Shown here: one piece after another, positions 6,889-10,724 of the stretch
How positions within the stretch are numbered: the stretch's first letter is position 1
Layout: every line of letters starts with the position of its first letter
NCBI GenBank assembly: GCA_018061385.1
Contig: JAGOUF010000035.1
Span: 1 to 10,724, forward strand
DNA: 10,724 nucleotides
Reading direction: 5' to 3'
DNA from: Chitinophagaceae bacterium
GTDB taxonomy: Bacteria > Bacteroidota > Bacteroidia > Chitinophagales > Chitinophagaceae
The notes under the pieces: model-generated
The model's input: the letters and a program-made list of their open reading frames with translations, nothing else
The model's database searches: none
Told to the model about the DNA's origin: nothing
Translations under genes and position numbers: made by a program

Positions 6889-8430
6889 ATGAGTTTGCCG
6901 GTTTTAAATACAGCAATTGCTTTAGAACATTCAGCTGAAACAATTACAAAACCAACTGAATCAATGTTGGCATTACCAGAAAAGGTATTGCAGTTTGGTA
7001 CAGGTGTTTTGTTAAGAGGATTGCCTGATTATTATATCAATATAGCCAATGGGAAAGGTGTATTTAATGGTAGAATTGTAGTTGTAAAATCAACAGGCAA
7101 TGGAACATCAGATGAGTTTAGTACTCAAGATGGTTTGTTTACACATTGTATAAAAGGATACCAAAATAACCAACTAGTTGAAGAAACAATTATCAATGCT
7201 TCAATTGCAAGAGTATTGGCTGCTAAAACTCAATGGAATGATATTTTGAAAACTGCTGAAAACGAAAACATGCAGTTGGTAATATCCAACACAACAGAAG
7301 TAGGAATTGTGTTAGATGAAAATGATCGAATTGGCAACAATCCACCAAGTTCTTTTCCAGGAAAGTTATTGGCTTGGCTTCACCATCGTTACACTACATT
7401 TAATGGGAGCTTAGAAGCAGGTATAGTAATTGTTCCAACAGAATTGGTTATAGACAATGGCACAAAATTAAAATTAATTATTGAGCAACTCGCAAAATTA
7501 AATCAGTTAGATGAACCATTCATCAATTGGTTATTTACCGCAAATGATTTTTGCAATTCTTTAGTAGATAGAATTGTTCCTGGCAAAATGCCTCAAGCTC
7601 AACATGACGCAACGCTAGTAGCATTAGGTTATCAAGATGATTTAATGATTATGAGTGAAGTGTATAGTTTATGGGCTATTGAAACATCAAAGCAAAGAAG
7701 TAAAGAAATATTATCTTTTAGTAAAATAGACAATGGAGTTGTAATAGTTCCAAACATTAATAAGTTTAGAGAACTTAAATTAAGGTTATTAAATGGCACA
7801 CATACTTTTAGTTGTGGATTGGCATATCTAGCTGGTTTTGAAACCGTAAAAGATGCAATGGCCAACAATACATTTAGTTTGTTTTTGCATGATTTAATGA
7901 CACACGAAATAGCTCCTTGTATCGAAAACGTTGAGATTAGCCGTTTAGAATCGTACGAATTTGCAAAAACTGTAATTGATCGTTTTAGAAATCCAAGTAT
8001 TGACCATCGTTGGTTAAGCATTACTATGAATTACACAGGTAAAATGCAAATGCGAAATCTGCCATTAATTATTGAACATTATAATCGATTCGATCAGGTG
8101 CCTCAATACATGGCAATTGGTTTTGCCTCTTATATTTTGTTCATGCAATCTACCGAAATAAAAGAGGGTAAATATTATGGTTCAATGAATGGTAAATCAT
8201 ATCATATAAACGATGATATGGCTGCTTATTTCAACGATGTTTGGCAAAATAGTTCAATAGCAACAGTAGTGCAAAATGTTTTAGCAAACGTAAAACTTTG
8301 GGGTGTAAACCTGAACAATTATGATGGGTTTTCTGCTGCCGTTCAAAACTATTTATCAATATTTAAATCAGGCAAATTTTTAGAAGTTCTTGCCAATTTA
8401 GAAAAAAATAAAGAAGAAGTAGGCGTATAA
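6889..8430 (+). CDS. uxaB: Tagaturonate reductase (altronate oxidoreductase)
   Basis: A cytoplasmic NAD(H)-dependent enzyme of the mannitol dehydrogenase family that reduces D-tagaturonate to D-altronate, step two of galacturonate catabolism. The Rossmann nucleotide site is VLQFGTGVLLRG (33-44). SNTTE (133-137) and FCNSLVDRIVPG (221-232) are family motifs that also match my memory of E. coli UxaB. KLRLLNGTHT (297-306) carries the catalytic Lys297 with Asn302 and His305, and FRNPSIDH (366-373) follows in the C-terminal helical domain. There is no signal peptide. About 30 residues precede the nucleotide fold, a somewhat longer N-terminus than in E. coli. It starts five bases after the acetylesterase stop, so it shares a transcript with the exported pectinases. 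Fructuronate reductase (UxuB) is the main alternative, but the SNTTE motif and the flanking uxaA and uxaC favour UxaB. Confidence 0.94.
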   Translation: MSLPVLNTAIALEHSAETITKPTESMLALPEKVLQFGTGVLLRGLPDYYINIANGKGVFNGRIVVVKSTGNGTSDEFSTQDGLFTHCIKGYQNNQLVEETIINASIARVLAAKTQWNDILKTAENENMQLVISNTTEVGIVLDENDRIGNNPPSSFPGKLLAWLHHRYTTFNGSLEAGIVIVPTELVIDNGTKLKLIIEQLAKLNQLDEPFINWLFTANDFCNSLVDRIVPGKMPQAQHDATLVALGYQDDLMIMSEVYSLWAIETSKQRSKEILSFSKIDNGVVIVPNINKFRELKLRLLNGTHTFSCGLAYLAGFETVKDAMANNTFSLFLHDLMTHEIAPCIENVEISRLESYEFAKTVIDRFRNPSIDHRWLSITMNYTGKMQMRNLPLIIEHYNRFDQVPQYMAIGFASYILFMQSTEIKEGKYYGSMNGKSYHINDDMAAYFNDVWQNSSIATVVQNVLANVKLWGVNLNNYDGFSAAVQNYLSIFKSGKFLEVLANLEKNKEEVGV

Positions 8431-8491
8431 TAAAATGGTAAACAATTTATAAATTATTGCATCAAAAAAGCGATGTGTTGAATTAAAAGTA

Positions 8492-10138
8492 ATGGGAAAT
8501 AAAGTTTTAAAAATAAATCCAAAAGACAACGTAATTGTAGCCTTACAAGATTTGGCTAAAGGCGAAGCTGTAAAATACGATGGCGAAACTTATATTTTAC
8601 AAGAAGATATTCCTGCAAAGCATAAGTTTTATATGAGAGAAATGAATACAGGTGAAGAGGTGATTATGTATGGGGTATTGGTAGGAAAAATTCAACACTT
8701 GGTATTGAAAGGTATGCGAATGAGTACAGAAAATTTGAAACATGCTGCCGAACCATATGCTTATCGAAAAGTAAATTATGAATGGCATGCTCCTAATGTT
8801 AGCAAGTTTATAGGAAGAACTTTTAATGGTTATCACAGAGCAGACGGAAGGGTAGGTACAGCAAATTATTGGTTATTTATTCCAACCGTTTTTTGTGAAA
8901 ATAGAAACCTTGACGTAATACGTGAAGCTCTTCACAATGAACTCGGATATGCTGTTACTCCTAAATATAAAAGTTATACGCATCAATTATTATCAGCTTA
9001 TCAAAATGGTGAAGATGTGGCTAACTTAAATCTTACTCCAACCGATGCCTTGGCTAACAAACAAAATCGTCCATTCAAAAATATTGATGGAATAAAATTT
9101 TTAAATCATCAAGGCGGTTGTGGTGGCATTCGTCAAGATGCTGCTGTACTTAGTAAATTATTAGCAGCCTATGCCGATCATCCAAATGTTGCTGGTGTTA
9201 CAGTATTGAGTTTAGGTTGTCAAAATTTGCAATCGCAAGATTTTTTGAATGACTTGAAAGAAAGAAATCCGAACTTTAGTAAACCATTGTTCATTTACGA
9301 ACAACAACAATCGCAAAGTGAAGAGCAATTAATATCGGATGCCATTAAACAAACATTTTTAGGGTTAATTGAAGCCAATAAAATTGAAAGAAAACCAGCC
9401 CCAATTACAGAATTGGTATTGGGAGTTAAATGTGGTGGAAGCGATGGTTTTAGTGGTATTTCAGCAAATCCTGCAGTAGGTTATACTAGTGATTTATTGG
9501 TAGCTATTGGAGGTAAAGTTTTGTTAGCAGAGTTCCCTGAATTGTGTGGTGCTGAACAAGACTTAATTGATAGAACCAAAGACGAAGAAAAGGCTCATAA
9601 GTTTATGATTTTAATGAAAGCCTATAGCGATTCTGCTGAAAGAGTTGGTTCTGGTTTTCACATGAACCCAAGTCCAGGAAACATTAAAGATGGATTAATT
9701 ACTGATGCTATAAAAAGCAATGGTGCAGCAAAAAAAGGAGGCACTTCTCCAGTTGAAGATGTATTAGATTATACTGAACCTGCAATAAAATCAGGCTTAA
9801 GTTTAGTATGTACTCCAGGTAACGATGTTGAAGCAACAACAGGTAAAGCTGCAAGTGGAGCAACATTAATATTGTTTACAACTGGTTTAGGAACACCAAC
9901 AGGTAATCCTGTTTGTCCAGTAATTAAAGTTGCTACAAATACAAATTTAGCAACAAGAATGGCCGATATTATTGATATTAATACAGGAGGGGTGATAGAT
10001 GGAGAAAAAACAATTGAGCAAATGGGTGAAGAAATTTTAGAATACTGTATTCAAGCTGCAAGTGGCGAAGTAATTCCTAAAGCAGTTTTACTTAATCAAG
10101 ATGATTTTATTCCATGGAAACGTGGAGTTAGTTTGTAA
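8492..10138 (+). CDS. uxaA: Altronate dehydratase
   Basis: Converts D-altronate to 2-keto-3-deoxygluconate in the cytoplasm, step three of the galacturonate pathway; the family is iron-dependent. Both UxaA parts are present in one chain. An N-terminal SAF domain covers about 8-82, and the large catalytic domain covers about 105-545. Clear motifs are NHQGGCGGIRQD (205-216), LSLGCQNLQ (239-247), GVKCGGSDGFSGISANPA (311-328), EFPELCGAEQ (347-356), GSGFHMNPSPGN (386-397) and TTGLGTPTGNPVCPV (463-477). The conserved cysteines at 210, 243, 314, 352 and 475 are candidate metal ligands. The full length of 548 is close to, or slightly above, the usual family size. The 61-base gap to uxaB is larger than those upstream but shows no terminator, so co-transcription is likely. 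Confidence 0.97.
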   Translation: MGNKVLKINPKDNVIVALQDLAKGEAVKYDGETYILQEDIPAKHKFYMREMNTGEEVIMYGVLVGKIQHLVLKGMRMSTENLKHAAEPYAYRKVNYEWHAPNVSKFIGRTFNGYHRADGRVGTANYWLFIPTVFCENRNLDVIREALHNELGYAVTPKYKSYTHQLLSAYQNGEDVANLNLTPTDALANKQNRPFKNIDGIKFLNHQGGCGGIRQDAAVLSKLLAAYADHPNVAGVTVLSLGCQNLQSQDFLNDLKERNPNFSKPLFIYEQQQSQSEEQLISDAIKQTFLGLIEANKIERKPAPITELVLGVKCGGSDGFSGISANPAVGYTSDLLVAIGGKVLLAEFPELCGAEQDLIDRTKDEEKAHKFMILMKAYSDSAERVGSGFHMNPSPGNIKDGLITDAIKSNGAAKKGGTSPVEDVLDYTEPAIKSGLSLVCTPGNDVEATTGKAASGATLILFTTGLGTPTGNPVCPVIKVATNTNLATRMADIIDINTGGVIDGEKTIEQMGEEILEYCIQAASGEVIPKAVLLNQDDFIPWKRGVSL

Positions 10139-10174
10139 ATTGTTGAATAATGTTATAGTGTAGAAGAGTGCGAC

Positions 10175-10188
10175 GCAACTGATGTTGC
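10175..10188 (+). other. Small GC-rich hairpin downstream of uxaA
   Basis: GCAAC and GTTGC pair around a TGAT loop. An alternative pairing uses GTGC at 10168-10171 with GCAC at 10187-10190, leaving a five-base bulge. The segment 10166-10190 is 14 of 25 G or C, well above the A+T-rich surroundings. No T-tract follows, so it is not a standard intrinsic terminator. It could be part of an RNA leader for uxaC, a processing site, or a copy of a dispersed intergenic repeat. Confidence 0.45.
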
Positions 10189-10225
10189 ACAAAGAACTTA
10201 AGTTGATAACAAAAAACCTAAACCC

Positions 10226-10247
10226 GATAAAACATTCATGTTTTATC
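10226..10247 (+). other. Perfect 9-bp hairpin in the uxaC leader
   Basis: GATAAAACA at 10226-10234 pairs perfectly with TGTTTTATC at 10239-10247 around a TTCA loop. It ends 20 bases before the uxaC ATG. The stem is mostly A-T, and it is followed by ATCATTATAAAG rather than a T-run, so termination is doubtful. As DNA it could equally be a protein-binding palindrome. An in-frame ATG at 10238-10240 begins in its loop. A regulatory role is inferred only from its symmetry and position. Confidence 0.5.
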
Positions 10248-10267
10248 ATCATTATAAAGACAGCGTT

Positions 10268-10724
10268 ATGAAAAAGTTTCTTGATGAAAATTTTCTGTTA
10301 ACAAATAAAACAGCAGAAAAATTATATCATGAGTATGCCAAAGACATGCCAATCATAGATTATCATTGTCACTTACCTCAACAACAAATTGCAGAGGATA
10401 AGAACTTTGAAAACCTATCTCAAATTTGGTTGTATGGCGATCATTATAAATGGAGAGCAATGCGTACCAATGGCATTGACGAACGTTATTGTACTGGAGA
10501 TGCAACAGATTACGAAAAATTTCAGCAATGGGCTGCAACTGTGCCTTATACTTTGCGTAATCCTTTATACCATTGGACTCATTTAGAATTGCAACGCTAT
10601 TTTGGAATTACTGAATTATTAGATAGTAGCAGTGCAAGACGAATTTATGATGAGTGTAGTGAGAAACTTCGTTCACCAGAGTACAGCGTTAAAAACTTAC
10701 TTCGAAAAATGAATGTTGTAACTG
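10268..10724 (+). CDS. uxaC: Uronate (glucuronate/galacturonate) isomerase (partial, N-terminal part)
   Basis: Isomerises D-galacturonate to D-tagaturonate (and glucuronate to fructuronate), the first cytoplasmic step; it belongs to the amidohydrolase fold. The first 152 residues are visible and the gene runs off the right edge. [16 protein letters not shown] (29-44) holds the metal-binding His33-x-His35. [14 protein letters not shown] and [11 protein letters not shown] follow as near-invariant family segments, closely matching my memory of E. coli UxaC. The chosen ATG at 10268 gives [11 protein letters not shown], which lines up with the known N-terminus. An in-frame ATG at 10238 would add ten residues ([10 protein letters not shown]) with no family support. 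The 129-base gap after uxaA contains two hairpins, so this gene may have separate control or mRNA processing. The order uxaB-uxaA-uxaC puts all three galacturonate steps together. Confidence 0.97.
   Translation, partial: MKKFLDENFLLTNKTAEKLYHEYAKDMPIIDYHCHLPQQQIAEDKNFENLSQIWLYGDHYKWRAMRTNGIDERYCTGDATDYEKFQQWAATVPYTLRNPLYHWTHLELQRYFGITELLDSSSARRIYDECSEKLRSPEYSVKNLLRKMNVVT

Noticed and set aside
7632..8021. Minus-strand open frame of 129 codons opposite uxaB
   Set aside because: Antisense to the conserved catalytic part of UxaB, with no recognisable protein features.
8444..8455. AATTTATAAATT palindrome in the uxaB-uxaA gap
   Set aside because: A 12-base all-A/T palindrome is expected by chance in such DNA; it has no T-tract context and does not match the LacI operator pattern.
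10226..10260. Intrinsic terminator between uxaA and uxaC
   Set aside because: The hairpin is perfect but A+T-rich and is not followed by a run of T, so a terminator call is not supported.
10353..10586. Short open frames on both strands inside uxaC
   Set aside because: Both overlap highly conserved UxaC sequence in other frames.

Overview
The window is a pectin and galacturonate utilisation locus, most likely from a low-GC member of the Bacteroidota. This is inferred from strongly A+T-rich DNA, secreted proteins whose signal peptides mostly end in Ala-Gln, the absence of clear Shine-Dalgarno sequences in front of most genes, and a gene set (GH28, GH105, PL10, CE8, CE12, Uxa) typical of that phylum. 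The genus cannot be named from the sequence alone.

Layout. On the minus strand at the left edge lies the N-terminal third of a LacI-family repressor (1-311), reading out of the window. A 233-base divergent intergenic region (312-544) carries a near-perfect LacI-type operator at about 437-450. Then all genes run on the plus strand. Six are packed head to tail with gaps of 26, 2, 4, 1 and 5 bases: GH28 polygalacturonase (545-2191), GH105 unsaturated galacturonyl hydrolase with an extra C-terminal domain (2218-4101), PL10 pectate lyase (4104-5126), CE8 pectinesterase-like protein (5131-6144), CE12-type rhamnogalacturonan acetylesterase (6146-6883) and tagaturonate reductase uxaB (6889-8430). After 61 bases comes altronate dehydratase uxaA (8492-10138). 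After a further 129-base leader holding two hairpins comes the start of uronate isomerase uxaC (10268 to the window end).

How it works together. The five exported enzymes are predicted to remove methyl esters (CE8) and acetyl groups (CE12), cut the polygalacturonate backbone by hydrolysis (GH28) and elimination (PL10), and release the unsaturated terminal sugar (GH105). Free galacturonate then enters the cytoplasm, where UxaC (to tagaturonate), UxaB (to altronate) and UxaA (to 2-keto-3-deoxygluconate) process it. Transporters, KduI/KduD for the unsaturated branch, and KdgK/KdgA are not in the window. The LacI protein and its operator probably control the whole run in response to a uronate metabolite.

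I see no evidence of a new kind of system. No mobile element, CRISPR, tRNA or rRNA is visible. The points most worth a second look are the cysteine-free C-terminal domain on the GH105 protein, the atypical active-site motifs of the CE8 protein, the operator, and the structured leader of uxaC.
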